A DNA stretch of 64,000 bases. It comes from Chryseosolibacter indicum (GTDB taxonomy: Bacteria; Bacteroidota; Bacteroidia; Cytophagales; Cyclobacteriaceae). Position numbers and translations under genes: made by a program. The stretch is from the NCBI RefSeq assembly GCF_018598585.1, contig NZ_JAHESD010000001.1, forward strand, positions 124,001 through 188,000, written 5' to 3'. Positions 54,886-64,000 of this stretch are shown here, one piece after another. Under the pieces are notes generated by a model, which was given only the letters and a program-made list of their open reading frames with translations, ran no database searches and was not told the origin of the DNA. Within the stretch, counting starts at the first letter, position 1, and each line of letters begins with the position of its first letter.

Positions 54886-55200
54886 GGCTTCTTCAATTAA
54901 TGCTAAATCTTCTGCGGTAAGTTCGATAGATCGGTCCTTCCTGTTCTGTGCTTCAATAAACGCCTCAAGACTAGGATAGAACTTGAGCCTGTATTTCCAT
55001 ACCAGTTTGCTTCCGATCGCTTCTTTAAATTCTCTTAAAGCAATCTTTTCGTCTACCCAATAGAGGTCATGTACCTCGCCAACAGTATACACAGTGCCTG
55101 TGTATCCTGGCATTACTTTTAGGTTGCTGTCGACTATCTTTTCTCTGACTTCTTCTCTGAAATCTGACTTACCTGTGATATATAAAGTTGTCCAACCCAT
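54868..55200 (-). CDS. Conserved small hypothetical protein
   Basis: 110 residues, cytosolic (no signal, no hydrophobic segment). It begins MGWTTLYITGKSDFREEVREKI with a DxxxxxG-like strand-helix. VMPGYTGTVYTVGEVHDLYWVDEKIALREFKEAIGSKLVWKYRLKFYPSLEAF follows, then an acidic helix ending IEEAKRAVA. It reads as a compact alpha/beta domain. I do not recognise a named family. It is convergent with the PBP gene with a shared terminator. Codon use and amino-acid pattern look genuine. Confidence 0.6.
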   Translation of the reverse strand: MGWTTLYITGKSDFREEVREKIVDSNLKVMPGYTGTVYTVGEVHDLYWVDEKIALREFKEAIGSKLVWKYRLKFYPSLEAFIEAQNRKDRSIELTAEDLALIEEAKRAVA

Positions 55201-55760
55201 GGTTAGTGTTATACAATTTCTAAATTTGCAGAACGTGAAGTGTTAAATTTTATATAGAGATTCGTTCGCCTAATAATATTTCTTCTATTACTCTTTCTTT
55301 AAAAAATAGATACAAATTGTATCTGCGAAACATATGCGTTAAAAATCTTCACGTGTATAAATACGCATCTCGTGGTGCGAAGTTACATAGTTAGAACTAA
55401 TAATTAGAGGTGCAGTCACAGCGTTGTAAGATTATATTATTGCAATCGTTAGCAAATATTTAATTCGTGTTAACCTTTCTTTTAACCTGATTTACAGCCG
55501 CTTAATGACACGCAAGCATACTTTTTAAACCTTAGACATCTTGTGATGCAGATAAGTAAATGAAGAGCGAATCAATGTTTGTTGCGTATCAACGTTGAAG
55601 CACTTTATAGTTACAATTAACACCATTACTACAGTTGTTATTTTCCGAGGAGCGCTGTGTATCAAAAAGAGATCATCAATTAATACTATGTTATCAAAGC
55701 AGAAATTCAATCTAAGCTTAGTTTTGTACGTTATAATAATTAGTATTTAACTTTTACGAT
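55201..55760. other. Intergenic region, about 560 bp
   Basis: AT-rich. No credible ORF (a 61-codon minus-strand frame at 55525-55710 lacks any family pattern). No strong hairpin, repeat array or RNA gene seen. A -7-like TAGTTTTG lies at its right end. Confidence 0.4.
55719..55726 (+). promoter_or_regulatory. Putative -7 element of the alpha/beta hydrolase gene
   Basis: TAGTTTTG matches TANNTTTG 34 bp before the ATG at 55761. No well-placed -33 TTG. Confidence 0.4.
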
Positions 55761-56426
55761 ATGGAAATCAAACCCCTTCAAGTTAATATTAGTGATTCAA
55801 TCGGAGCAGTGTCTGCAGAGATTACACTACCTAGAGAAATGCGAGTAGTGATGACACTAGCCCACGGCGCAGGTGCAGGTATGAATCATTCATTTATGGT
55901 GAAGTTAACAAAAGCTTTGGCAGAAGAGCATATTGGAACCGTAAGATTTAATTTTCCTTATATGGAAAAGGGTAAGAAGATACCTGACATTGCCGTGGTG
56001 GCAGAGAAAACTGTTCAAGAAATTTTAAAGCATGTATCATCATTGTATAGTCATATCCCTATCGTTGCATCAGGAAAATCCTTTGGGGGGCGAATGACGT
56101 CTCAACTGTTAGCAAAGAATCCATTACCATTTGTGAAGGCGATTGTATTTTTTGGATTTCCCTTGCACCCTTCAGGTAAACCGGGAACGCAGAGAGCAGA
56201 ACACTTGAAAGAAGTTAAAATACCAAAATTATTTTTACAGGGAACCAACGACCTTCTTGCAGAGTTTAGTTTAGTGAGTAGGGTGTGTGATGAATTGATT
56301 AATACTACATTGATTCCTATTGAGAATGCAGATCATTCTTTTAAAATAAGGAACAAAGACGCCATTGTTGACTTGTCGAGAAAAACGTCTGAATGGTTAT
56401 ACGGTTCAAATATTTTGTCTGCGTAA
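55761..56426 (+). CDS. Alpha/beta hydrolase (KANL3/Tex30-like)
   Basis: 221 residues. AHGAGAGMNHSFM near 35-47 forms the oxyanion-hole region. The nucleophile elbow is GKSFGG near 113-118 (Ser). The acid is probably Asp in QGTNDLLAEF near 163-172, and the catalytic His is in NADHSFK near 193-199. This compact set without a lid is typical of the KANL3/Tex30-like alpha/beta hydrolases (COG3571). Cytosolic, substrate unknown. Monocistronic. Confidence 0.88.
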   Translation: MEIKPLQVNISDSIGAVSAEITLPREMRVVMTLAHGAGAGMNHSFMVKLTKALAEEHIGTVRFNFPYMEKGKKIPDIAVVAEKTVQEILKHVSSLYSHIPIVASGKSFGGRMTSQLLAKNPLPFVKAIVFFGFPLHPSGKPGTQRAEHLKEVKIPKLFLQGTNDLLAEFSLVSRVCDELINTTLIPIENADHSFKIRNKDAIVDLSRKTSEWLYGSNILSA

Positions 56427-56643
56427 ACGTTCCGTTAGTACTTCAGGCAATATCCTTGAATAGGGCAAAGTGATGAATACAGTCCTCAATTTGTACCTTG
56501 ATGTTTATCATAATCAACATTTTACATCGTTTATAAAAGGTAACCAGCACGGCACCTTATTTTTTATTAGACGGATGACTTTATAATTAAATTAAAGCAC
56601 AACAAAAAAGATTAATGTTCAACTATAATGAAGGGAGTAGAGT

Positions 56644-56862
56644 ATGGAATCTAAAGAAGGCAATTCTAGCAGAACCGCGAATCGCGGATTCGCTTCTATG
56701 GATCCTGAACAGCAACGCGCTATCGCCAGAAAAGGTGGGGAGGCAGTGAGCCGTAACAGGGAGCACATGGCACAGATCGGAAGAAAAGGTGGAGAAGCTA
56801 GCGGAGCTAATCGCAAGAGTAAAGCAGCTAACCGTTCTAATGAGAACGCACAGCAAGGCTGA
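56644..56862 (+). CDS. KGG-repeat stress protein (YciG/GsiB-like)
   Basis: 72 residues. Two KGG motifs: ARKGGEAVSRNREHMAQIG and GRKGGEASGANRKSK, preceded by GFASMDPEQQRAI. The whole protein is hydrophilic and low in aromatics, as expected of LEA-like desiccation or general stress proteins such as GsiB and YciG. A good Shine-Dalgarno (gaaggga) lies about 10 bp before the ATG, which is rare in this organism and suggests high expression. A perfect terminator follows. Its position next to the trehalose/glycogen module fits an osmotic or drying response. Confidence 0.85.
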   Translation: MESKEGNSSRTANRGFASMDPEQQRAIARKGGEAVSRNREHMAQIGRKGGEASGANRKSKAANRSNENAQQG

Positions 56863-56880
56863 TTTGTAGGCTTATGGTAT

Positions 56881-56912
56881 AATAAGAGGTTGTAGTAATA
56901 CAACCTCTTATT
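56881..56912. terminator. Perfect 14-bp hairpin terminator
   Basis: Arms 56881-56894 and 56899-56912 are exact reverse complements with a 4-nt loop. T-rich DNA follows on the plus strand. It lies between the KGG gene and malQ, which are convergent, and probably stops both transcripts. Confidence 0.85.
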
Positions 56913-56942
56913 GTTTTAATATAATTCTAATCTTTAATTTGT

Positions 56943-58460
56943 TTAGATTCTGTTGTAAAGCATTATCCATTCAGCAAGTTCTTCCGCTAGCGCTTTAGAA
57001 ATCTGATTATTCTTTAATCGCCAAAGCCAGTTGTTGTCAACAGATGCGGGGGTGTTAATTCTTGCAGTTTCATCCAGTCCTAAGATGTCCTGCATGGGTA
57101 TTATGGCAATGTTTGCAACGGAAGCATAGGCTAACCTGGTAAGTTCAATGTGAATATTATGTTCATTCACCTTTTTACCAAGGTAAAAGTTTATATTTTT
57201 TTGTTCTGTCTTACCAATATCCTTTCTGTACCAACCCCTTGTAGTGTTATTATCGTGCGTTCCTGAGTACACAATAAAATTAGGTGTATAGTTATGAGGT
57301 ATATAAGAAGATTGCCCTACGTTGTCACTAAATGCGAATTGGAGGATCTTCATACCCGGAAACTTGTACTTATCCCGAAGGTTGTAAACAGGTTCATTAA
57401 TATCTCCCAGATCTTCTGCTATAAACGGTAGATGTCCTAACTCTTTTTTTACAGTATTAAAGAAATCAGATCCAGGACCACGTTTCCATTGGCCATTCTT
57501 TGCTGTCTTCTCAGAGGCGGGAACTTCCCAATAATCGGCGAATGCCCTGAAGTGATCAAGTCTTACGACATCAAAAAGTTCTATATTCTTTTTAAGTCGT
57601 TGAATCCACCAATCGTACTTATTTTGTTTTAATACCTTCCAATTAAATACAGGCATTCCCCATAGTTGGCCATCTTCATTAAAGTAGTCTGGTGGAACCC
57701 CCGCAATTCCTTTAGCATTAAGATCGTTGTCTAATGAAAAGATATCAGGATGAGACCAAACATCAGAAGAGTCATAACTCACATAAAAAGGAAGGTCACC
57801 AAAAAGCAGGATATTAAACTTTTCGCAATGGGCTTTAAGTTCTGCCCATTGCTTAATGAAAATGTATTGTAGCCACTTGATGTAATCGATAGTTCCTTTA
57901 TTGTCTTCCTTTATTTTCTTCAGGGAAGCACTCTTTCTAAATTTAAACTCATCGGGCCATTCATACCAAGGCTTTCCTTTAAACTGCTGCTTCAAAGTGG
58001 TGTACAGCGCAAAATCGTTTAACCAAGATGCCTCTCTTTTCACGAAGGTTTCAAAAGCGTTTAACTCCTTCTTTTTACGCACAAAACTATTGTATGCTTT
58101 TTTAAGAAGTTTTGCTTTCACAACTTCGGCTTCTTCAAAGTTTACTTTACCACTGTTTTTTACTGCTGCTTGGTCAAGGTCATTTTGCGATAGCAAACCA
58201 TCCTCCATTAACTTGTCAGGACTAATCAGTAATGTGTTGCATGCAATACTGGAGTTTGCGCTGTAGGGAGAATACCCTTGTGCCTTCTCTATAGGACTAA
58301 GCGGCAGTAACTGCCAATATGTTTGTTTAGATTGGTTCAGGAAATCAATAAATTTATGTGCTTCAGGTCCTATATCTCCAATGCCATACGGAGATGGCAA
58401 TGAAGTTATATGAAGCAAAATCCCAGCGCTTCTTTTATCAAAAGGTTTTTTGCTTTCCAT
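56943..58460 (-). CDS. malQ: 4-alpha-glucanotransferase (amylomaltase)
   Basis: 505 residues, GH77. RSAGILLHITSLPSPYGIGDIGPEA opens the protein as in bacterial MalQ. YWQLLPLSPIEKAQGYSPYS, FGDLPFYVSYDSSDVWSHPD, VRLDHFRAFADYWEVPA (catalytic Asp), FIAEDLGDI (Glu) and YSGTHDNNTTRGW (third acid, Asp) follow in the expected order. The enzyme disproportionates maltodextrins in the cytosol. Lies 15 bp after glgX on the same strand, so they are cotranscribed. It makes longer glucans that feed TreY/TreZ or recycles limit dextrins from GlgX. Confidence 0.95.
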   Translation of the reverse strand: MESKKPFDKRSAGILLHITSLPSPYGIGDIGPEAHKFIDFLNQSKQTYWQLLPLSPIEKAQGYSPYSANSSIACNTLLISPDKLMEDGLLSQNDLDQAAVKNSGKVNFEEAEVVKAKLLKKAYNSFVRKKKELNAFETFVKREASWLNDFALYTTLKQQFKGKPWYEWPDEFKFRKSASLKKIKEDNKGTIDYIKWLQYIFIKQWAELKAHCEKFNILLFGDLPFYVSYDSSDVWSHPDIFSLDNDLNAKGIAGVPPDYFNEDGQLWGMPVFNWKVLKQNKYDWWIQRLKKNIELFDVVRLDHFRAFADYWEVPASEKTAKNGQWKRGPGSDFFNTVKKELGHLPFIAEDLGDINEPVYNLRDKYKFPGMKILQFAFSDNVGQSSYIPHNYTPNFIVYSGTHDNNTTRGWYRKDIGKTEQKNINFYLGKKVNEHNIHIELTRLAYASVANIAIIPMQDILGLDETARINTPASVDNNWLWRLKNNQISKALAEELAEWIMLYNRI

Positions 58461-58475
58461 TTTAAGTAGTAATAG

Positions 58476-60608
58476 TTAAGCTTTGTCTAACGGATGATGC
58501 AAAATGATAATTGAACGACCTTCAACAACGATATTCTGTTCGGGGCCATACTTTTCTTCAGAACCTCCGATTATATTCTTATGTGTATCCAGTATCTTAT
58601 ACCATTCCTTCCCATATTTTGAAGGAGGAAGTTTATATTCAAGAGCTTCATGATGCGCATTGAATATTACATAGAAGTGATCATCTGCTATCTGCTCTCC
58701 TTTACTGCCTACAGCATGCAAGCCCTTCCCATTAAGAAATACGGCTAAGGATTTTGCAAATGAATTATTCCAATGTTCTTCTGTCATTTCTGTGCCTTCA
58801 GGAAGAAACCATGCGATGTCTTCTACTCCTACACCCTTAATTGGTTGACCTTGAAACCAACGTCTTCTGCAGAATACAGCATGGTTTTTTCTAAGTTCAA
58901 TCAACTTCTGGGTAAACTCCAATAACTGTGCGTCTGCTTTTGACCAATCTAACCATGAAATTTCGTTATCCTGGCAATACGCATTATTGTTTCCGTTTTG
59001 AGAACGACTTATTTCATCACCTGCAACAATCATCGGCACACCCTGAGATATAAACAATGTGGTTAAAAAGTTCCGTTTTTGCTTTTGCCTTAGTTCTATA
59101 ATAGCAGGATCATCAGTTGGACCTTCGGCACCACAATTCCAAGATCTGTTATGGCTCTCACCATCCTGGTTGTTTTCACCATTGGCATCGTTATGCTTCT
59201 CGTTATAAGAAACAAGATCATGAAGTGTGAAGCCATCATGTGCAGTAATGAAGTTTATACTTGCAGTAGGTCGCCGGTAGTCACCCTGATATAAGTCCGG
59301 GCTTCCGGTGAAGCGCGCTGCAAATTCTCCCAACATACTATCCGCCCCGCGCCAGTAGTCTCTGACACAATCGCGATACTTACCATTCCATTCAGACCAA
59401 CCTGGAGGGAAATTACCAACCTGATATCCACCTTCACCAATGTCCCAAGGTTCGGCAATGAGTTTTACCTGAGAAATGATCGGATCCTGGTGGATGATGT
59501 CGAAGAAAGAACTTAAGCGGTCAACCTCATGAAGTTCGCGGGCAAGTGTTGCCGCCAAGTCAAACCTAAAGCCATCTACCTGCATTACTTGTATCCAGTA
59601 ACGGAGGCTGTCCATCATTAAACGAAGTACGTTCGGAAGATTGGCGTTTAGGGTATTACCAGTTCCTGTATAATCCATATAATATCGTTTGTCTTCTGTT
59701 AAACGATAATAGGATGCATTATCAATACCTTTAAAGGATAGGGTTGGCCCCATGTGATTTCCTTCTCCCGTATGGTTATACACAACGTCAAGTATAACTT
59801 CAATACCAGCGCGGTGAAGCTCCTTTACCATATTTTTGAACTCCTCTACCTGGCAACCAGTTGTTCTGCAACTTGAGTATCTGATATCCGGTGCAAAGAA
59901 GCCAATTGAGTTATAGCCCCAATAGTTAGTTAAACCTTTTTCCTTTAAATGTCTGTCAGCAACAAAATGATGGACAGGCATTAATTCAACTGCAGTTACC
60001 CCCAATTTTTTCAGATAGTCAATAGTTACGGGGTGGGCAAGCGCTGCATAAGATCCCTTAATTCCATCAGGTATTTGGGGATGTAGTTGAGTAAAACCTT
60101 TTACATGTGTTTCATAGATTACTGACCTATGATAAGGTATTTTGGGTTGTTTAACTCCTTCCCAGTCAAACCTGTCGTCAATGACAACACTCTTCGGTAC
60201 AAAGGGAGCGCTATCCAATTTGCTAAAACTCAAATCCTCATCTGGATGACCTATTTCATAGCTGAACAAAGCATCACTCCAGTCGATCGTTCCGGATATC
60301 GCTTTTGCATAAGGATCAATCAAAAGTTTGTTGGGATTAAATCGATGTCCTTGTGTAGGTTCATAAGGTCCATGTACACGGTAACCATAAAGTTGACCGG
60401 GTTTACAATCAGGAATATAGCAATGCCATATCTGATGTGTGCGCTCTTTTATCTTTAATCGTCTTGATTCGGATTTACTTTCTTCATTATCGAAGAAACA
60501 TAATTCTACTGCTGTAGCATTCTCAGCAAAAAGGGCAAAGTTTACTCCATTGCCGTCATAGGTCGCGCCTAGCGGATAAGGACTGCCGGGATAAATATTA
60601 GTGCTCAA
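58476..60608 (-). CDS. glgX: Glycogen debranching enzyme
   Basis: 710 residues, start TTG at 60608, which gives the conserved N-terminus YPGSPYPLGATYDGNGVNFALFAENA. CBM48 module at about 10-110, then the GH13 barrel: VVYNHTGEGNHMGPTLSFKGIDN, DGFRFDLAATLAR (nucleophile Asp), LIAEPWD (Glu) and FITAHDGFTLHDLVSYN. The insertion NDANGENNQDGESHNRSWNCGAEGPT is typical of GlgX/isoamylase-type enzymes. It removes alpha-1,6 branches from glycogen or limit dextrins. Operon with malQ; divergent from treZ across 136 bp, so the whole module may be controlled from one intergenic region. Confidence 0.95.
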   Translation of the reverse strand: MSTNIYPGSPYPLGATYDGNGVNFALFAENATAVELCFFDNEESKSESRRLKIKERTHQIWHCYIPDCKPGQLYGYRVHGPYEPTQGHRFNPNKLLIDPYAKAISGTIDWSDALFSYEIGHPDEDLSFSKLDSAPFVPKSVVIDDRFDWEGVKQPKIPYHRSVIYETHVKGFTQLHPQIPDGIKGSYAALAHPVTIDYLKKLGVTAVELMPVHHFVADRHLKEKGLTNYWGYNSIGFFAPDIRYSSCRTTGCQVEEFKNMVKELHRAGIEVILDVVYNHTGEGNHMGPTLSFKGIDNASYYRLTEDKRYYMDYTGTGNTLNANLPNVLRLMMDSLRYWIQVMQVDGFRFDLAATLARELHEVDRLSSFFDIIHQDPIISQVKLIAEPWDIGEGGYQVGNFPPGWSEWNGKYRDCVRDYWRGADSMLGEFAARFTGSPDLYQGDYRRPTASINFITAHDGFTLHDLVSYNEKHNDANGENNQDGESHNRSWNCGAEGPTDDPAIIELRQKQKRNFLTTLFISQGVPMIVAGDEISRSQNGNNNAYCQDNEISWLDWSKADAQLLEFTQKLIELRKNHAVFCRRRWFQGQPIKGVGVEDIAWFLPEGTEMTEEHWNNSFAKSLAVFLNGKGLHAVGSKGEQIADDHFYVIFNAHHEALEYKLPPSKYGKEWYKILDTHKNIIGGSEEKYGPEQNIVVEGRSIIILHHPLDKA

Positions 60609-60744
60609 AGGTTAAGATTATAAATGTTGAACACGAGACCAAAGTAAAAATCTGTGCCCTTCAGGCGGTGTATATCGTTTACTTCCGGGTGCTGCTGTTT
60701 ACAAATGGCATGTAATTTTAAAATCTAAAAGAAAAACGTAATCG

Positions 60745-62562
60745 ATGAATTACATAGCTAAGCCTGTTGGTTCTTTCTATAAAGATAGTGCATGTGAGTT
60801 TGTTGTCTGGGCACCCCAGCGCGAACAAGTAAGTTTAATAATTAATGATAAGACATATCCATTAAGAAAAGATGATTTAGGATATTGGTCTGCTACCATC
60901 AAAGAAGCTGGTCCGGGAACTCAATATAAATACCAGCTTGATGGAGATAAGATATTGCCAGATCCGGCTTCCCGTGCTCAAACCCAAGGTGTTCATGGTC
61001 CATCATCTGTAGTGGATCCCGAATTCAACTGGAATGACTCCGATTGGATGGGAATACCGTTAGGTGAAATGATCATGTATGAATTACACGTTGGTACATT
61101 TACGAAGGAAGGAACGTTTGCATCCATTATTCCTAAACTTCCATATCTGAAGGATCTGGGGGTTAATGCAATAGAGCTGATGCCTGTTGCTCAGTTTCCC
61201 GGATCACGAAACTGGGGTTATGACGGTGTCTATCCGTTTGCCGTTCAGGATAGTTATGGAGGAGTAAAAGGTTTAAAGGAACTTGTAAATGAATGTCACC
61301 GGCAAGGTATCGCGGTTGTACAAGATGTTGTTTATAATCACTTAGGCCCTGAGGGCAATTATTTATCTGAATATGGGCCTTACTTTACCGATAAGTATAA
61401 AACAAACTGGGGCAAGGCCATTAATTATGATGATGCCTGGTGTGACGGTGTTCGCAGCTACTATTGGCAAAATGCGCTGATGTGGCTGGATGAATTTCAT
61501 ATTGATGGTTTGCGATTAGATGCTGTTCATGCGATATGGGATGTGAGCTCAAAACATTTCATTGATGAATTGCGAATGAAAGTGAGACAGCTCGAGCAAG
61601 AAACAGGTAGAAAAAAAGTGTTGATCGCAGAGTTTGATCTGAATAACCCTAGATATATCAGTTCACCTGAAAAAGGAGGTTACGGTTTAGATGGCCAGTG
61701 GGTAGATGAATTTCATCACGCACTTCGCTCTTTAATAACCGAAGATTATAGCGGCTATTATGAGGACTTTGGAACTGCTAAACATCTTGCAAAAGCATTT
61801 AAAGATTCCTATGTGTATACTGGTGAATATTCGAAGCATCGAAAGAAGTTCTTCGGCTCATATCCTGAAACTAATACCTTCGATCAATTCGTAGTCTTTT
61901 CTCAGAATCACGATCAGGTTGGAAACAGGATGCTGGGCGACCGGCTCACGCATAACATATCTTACGAAGCCTTAAAGCTTGCCGCAGCAGCTGTTATACT
62001 ATCTCCCTATGTTCCTATGCTTTTTATGGGTGAAGAGTATGGAGAGAAAAATCCGTTTCAATATTTCATAAGTCATACAGATAAAGAGCTGGTTGAACTG
62101 GTAAGAAAAGGAAGAAAAGAAGAGTTCTCTTATTTTAAATGGGAAGGTGAAGTACCAGATCCTCAAGGAGAGGAAACGTTTAAACAATGTATTCTTTCCT
62201 GGAACTATGAAAAAGATGAGAAGTCGAACACGCTTCTTTCATTTTATAAAAGGCTCATTTCTATAAGAAAAGGAAGCAGGGCATTACAGAATAAGCAACG
62301 GCAGTCATTAAATATTTTATTTGTTGATGACGCCACAAAAGTAATTGCACTGCAGAGACAATCTGATAACGAGAGGATGCTTCTTGCTTTTAACTTCAAT
62401 AAGGCACAACAAACGTTCAATAATTCAGAAAAATTTAAGCTTAAAAAATTATTTGATTCATCTTCTAAAGAATGGCTTGGGCCAGGAGAGATAACCTCCT
62501 CAGATGAATCAGCTTCAATCAAACTAAATCCAGAATCAGTATTGATTTTCGAAATTCAATAA
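60745..62562 (+). CDS. treZ: Malto-oligosyltrehalose trehalohydrolase
   Basis: 605 residues. N-terminal CBM48-like domain (CEFVVWAPQREQVSLIIND), then GH13 motifs: QDVVYNHLGPEGNYL, DGLRLDAVHAIWD (nucleophile Asp), VLIAEFDLNNPR (Glu in IAEFD, where TreZ has D/N), and FSQNHDQVGNRMLG. The NH-D-QVGNR block and the IAE-DLN pattern point to TreZ rather than a branching enzyme. It releases trehalose from maltooligosyl-trehalose made by TreY. The treY gene starts 3 bp after its stop codon, so translation is likely coupled. Confidence 0.93.
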   Translation: MNYIAKPVGSFYKDSACEFVVWAPQREQVSLIINDKTYPLRKDDLGYWSATIKEAGPGTQYKYQLDGDKILPDPASRAQTQGVHGPSSVVDPEFNWNDSDWMGIPLGEMIMYELHVGTFTKEGTFASIIPKLPYLKDLGVNAIELMPVAQFPGSRNWGYDGVYPFAVQDSYGGVKGLKELVNECHRQGIAVVQDVVYNHLGPEGNYLSEYGPYFTDKYKTNWGKAINYDDAWCDGVRSYYWQNALMWLDEFHIDGLRLDAVHAIWDVSSKHFIDELRMKVRQLEQETGRKKVLIAEFDLNNPRYISSPEKGGYGLDGQWVDEFHHALRSLITEDYSGYYEDFGTAKHLAKAFKDSYVYTGEYSKHRKKFFGSYPETNTFDQFVVFSQNHDQVGNRMLGDRLTHNISYEALKLAAAAVILSPYVPMLFMGEEYGEKNPFQYFISHTDKELVELVRKGRKEEFSYFKWEGEVPDPQGEETFKQCILSWNYEKDEKSNTLLSFYKRLISIRKGSRALQNKQRQSLNILFVDDATKVIALQRQSDNERMLLAFNFNKAQQTFNNSEKFKLKKLFDSSSKEWLGPGEITSSDESASIKLNPESVLIFEIQ

Positions 62563-62564
62563 AA

Positions 62565-64000
62565 ATGAAAGTACCATCATCTACCTATAGAATACAACTT
62601 CATAAAGATTTTACCTTTAAACAACTGGGGGAAATTATAGATTACCTCCAAACGCTTGGCATCTCAACCGTTTATGCTGCTCCCATATTAAGGTCAAGAC
62701 CGGGAAGTATGCATGGATATGATGTTGTAGATCCACATACAATAGATCCTGAAGTAGGGCGGGAGGCAGAGTTTAAAAGCCTCTCTTCTACATTAAAAAC
62801 TAAACAAATGACATGGCTTCAGGACATTGTTCCAAACCATATGGCTTTTGACGTAAAGAATAAAAGGCTTATGGATGTGCTTGAGCGGGGTAACTTCTCA
62901 CCATATTATAATTATTTTGACATTAACTGGAATCATCCTGATACCGAGCTTAAAGGCAAGGTGTGTGTGCCTTTTCTCGGAAAGACATTACAAGACTGTG
63001 TCAAGGATAAGGAAGTTAAGGTGGGATTTTCAGGGAAAGGGTTTACTGTCGATTATTATGATACAAGTTACCCTTTGTCTGTCTCAGCGTTTCAGCAAAT
63101 AACCACCAATCCAGATCTGAGAGCCGTACTAAAGCAATACGTAGATGAAGCTAAAAAATCTACATCGCTTGATGAATGGCTTCAATACAAGAAGAAATGG
63201 ATTAACGATGTAAAGGATAATGATGCTTTAGTTAAAAATGTTGAAGCAGAATGCGCAAGAATTAATAATAGCGAAGATTGTCTTCAGGCGGTATTTCAAT
63301 CGCAGTTCTACCTTCTTGAGTTCTGGAAGAATTCAGAAAAACGGATTAACTATAGAAGGTTTTTTACAGTGAATGAACTGATTTGCCTTCGTATGGAAGA
63401 TAAGGCTGTATTCGATGAATATCATCAGTTTCTAAACGGTCTTTATAAAGACGATTATATACAAGGTGTTCGGATTGATCATATTGATGGATTGCAAGAT
63501 CCTACTGCTTATGTTAATAATCTGCGTCAGCTTTTGGGTAAAGATTGCTATATCATCGCGGAGAAAATTCTTGAAGCAAAGGAAGATATGCCAAATTATT
63601 GGCCGATAGAAGGTACTAGCGGTTACGAGTTTCTTTCGTATGTGAGCCAGTTGATAACAGATAGACAGGGGGGTAGAAAACTCGTGGATTTTTATAGTTC
63701 ACTCTTTCCTGATCTTCCGCCTTACAATAAGCTCGTGTATGAGAATAAGAAACTTATTCTCGAAAATTACATGGGAGGTGAGTGGGAAAACCTGATCCAG
63801 TTATTTTTTGAGTTAAACTTACAAGGCAACCTCGAAAGAGAACGTCTTAAACAGGGCCTTGCATACCTTATGTTATGTCTTCCTGTTTACAGGATATATC
63901 CTGATAAACTTCCTTTAGAGGGAAAAGAATTAGAGGTACTTGAAGAAGCTTTTGCAAAAGCACGGCAGGCATCTAAAGAGTATAATCAGGAGCTTAATCA
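62565..64000 (+). CDS. treY: Malto-oligosyltrehalose synthase, 5' part (cut by window end)
   Basis: 478 complete codons, open to the window edge. ATG at 62565 gives PSSTYRIQLHKDFTFKQL, the typical TreY opening, followed by YAAPILRSRPGSMHGYDVVDP. WLQDIVPNHMAFD, GVRIDHIDGLQDP (catalytic Asp), YIIAEKILE (Glu) and GTSGYEFLS come in the family's order. TreY usually runs to 700-900 residues, so roughly half is seen, and the frame is intact to the end. It isomerises the reducing-end linkage of maltodextrins to make maltooligosyl-trehalose for TreZ. Confidence 0.93.
   Translation, partial: MKVPSSTYRIQLHKDFTFKQLGEIIDYLQTLGISTVYAAPILRSRPGSMHGYDVVDPHTIDPEVGREAEFKSLSSTLKTKQMTWLQDIVPNHMAFDVKNKRLMDVLERGNFSPYYNYFDINWNHPDTELKGKVCVPFLGKTLQDCVKDKEVKVGFSGKGFTVDYYDTSYPLSVSAFQQITTNPDLRAVLKQYVDEAKKSTSLDEWLQYKKKWINDVKDNDALVKNVEAECARINNSEDCLQAVFQSQFYLLEFWKNSEKRINYRRFFTVNELICLRMEDKAVFDEYHQFLNGLYKDDYIQGVRIDHIDGLQDPTAYVNNLRQLLGKDCYIIAEKILEAKEDMPNYWPIEGTSGYEFLSYVSQLITDRQGGRKLVDFYSSLFPDLPPYNKLVYENKKLILENYMGGEWENLIQLFFELNLQGNLERERLKQGLAYLMLCLPVYRIYPDKLPLEGKELEVLEEAFAKARQASKEYNQELN

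Noticed and set aside
55525-55710. 61-codon minus-strand ORF in the 560-bp gap
   Set aside because: No family pattern, no start context, AT-rich chance frame.

Overview
The window looks like chromosome from a Bacteroidota bacterium, most likely of the order Cytophagales. The evidence is a protein with a type IX secretion C-terminal tail, the TamB/TamL outer-membrane pair, a Bacteroidota-style ECF sigma factor next to a FecR-like anti-sigma domain, lipoproteins with acidic residues after the lipidated Cys, -7 boxes of the TANNTTTG type, and almost no Shine-Dalgarno sequences. I see no tRNA, rRNA, CRISPR array, transposase or phage genes. The DNA is moderately AT-rich, with several 0.4-1 kb intergenic stretches.

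Layout. 1-3.6 kb: tail of an ABC-F ATPase, a secreted T9SS cargo protein, and a DUF4184 membrane protein. 3.8-10.6 kb: the most unusual locus, four genes in one direction. They are a kleisin-like protein, a small MksE/JetB-like protein, a 1225-residue SMC-type ATPase with MukB/MksB/JetC hallmarks, and a YegD-like short Hsp70. No JetD/MksG nuclease is present. 10.7-14.8 kb: rsgA, an old-yellow-enzyme reductase and adenine deaminase. 14.8-15.8 kb: a gene-free kilobase with a striking mirrored array of 11-bp units. 15.8-18.3 kb: a YfiR-like periplasmic protein followed by a HAMP-GAF-PAS membrane sensor with no output domain. 18.5-21.8 kb: an LpoB-like lipoprotein, a TPR lipoprotein and a beta-barrel protein. 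22-25.9 kb: gyrA and a TPR protein. 26-32 kb: a carbohydrate operon (two Gfo/Idh/MocA oxidoreductases, a double DUF1080 protein, a DUF6807 protein) facing a LacI-type regulator. 32-35.3 kb: ECF sigma factor, bare anti-sigma domain, SDR and a DEAD-box helicase. 35.4-46.3 kb: small envelope proteins, tamL and tamB on the minus strand, and divergent mlaEFD on the plus strand. 46.4-52.4 kb: a frameshifted small gene, an AI-2E-type exporter, TerC and a run of small envelope/stress proteins. 52.5-56.9 kb: class A PBP, alpha/beta hydrolase and a KGG stress protein. 56.9-64 kb: malQ, glgX, treZ and treY (cut by the window end), a glycogen/maltodextrin-to-trehalose module.

How the genes fit together. 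Envelope building is a recurring theme: LpoB-like activator and PBP1A, TamB/TamL, MlaEFD, T9SS cargo, and several lipoproteins. The trehalose module, KGG protein, PRC-barrel, SRPBCC and DUF4142 proteins suggest stress tolerance. The best candidate for an under-described system is the SMC-like operon with its Hsp70-like fourth member. The non-coding feature most worth following is the family of 11-bp phased repeats in long intergenic regions. All functional calls come from reading motifs by eye; no database search was run.
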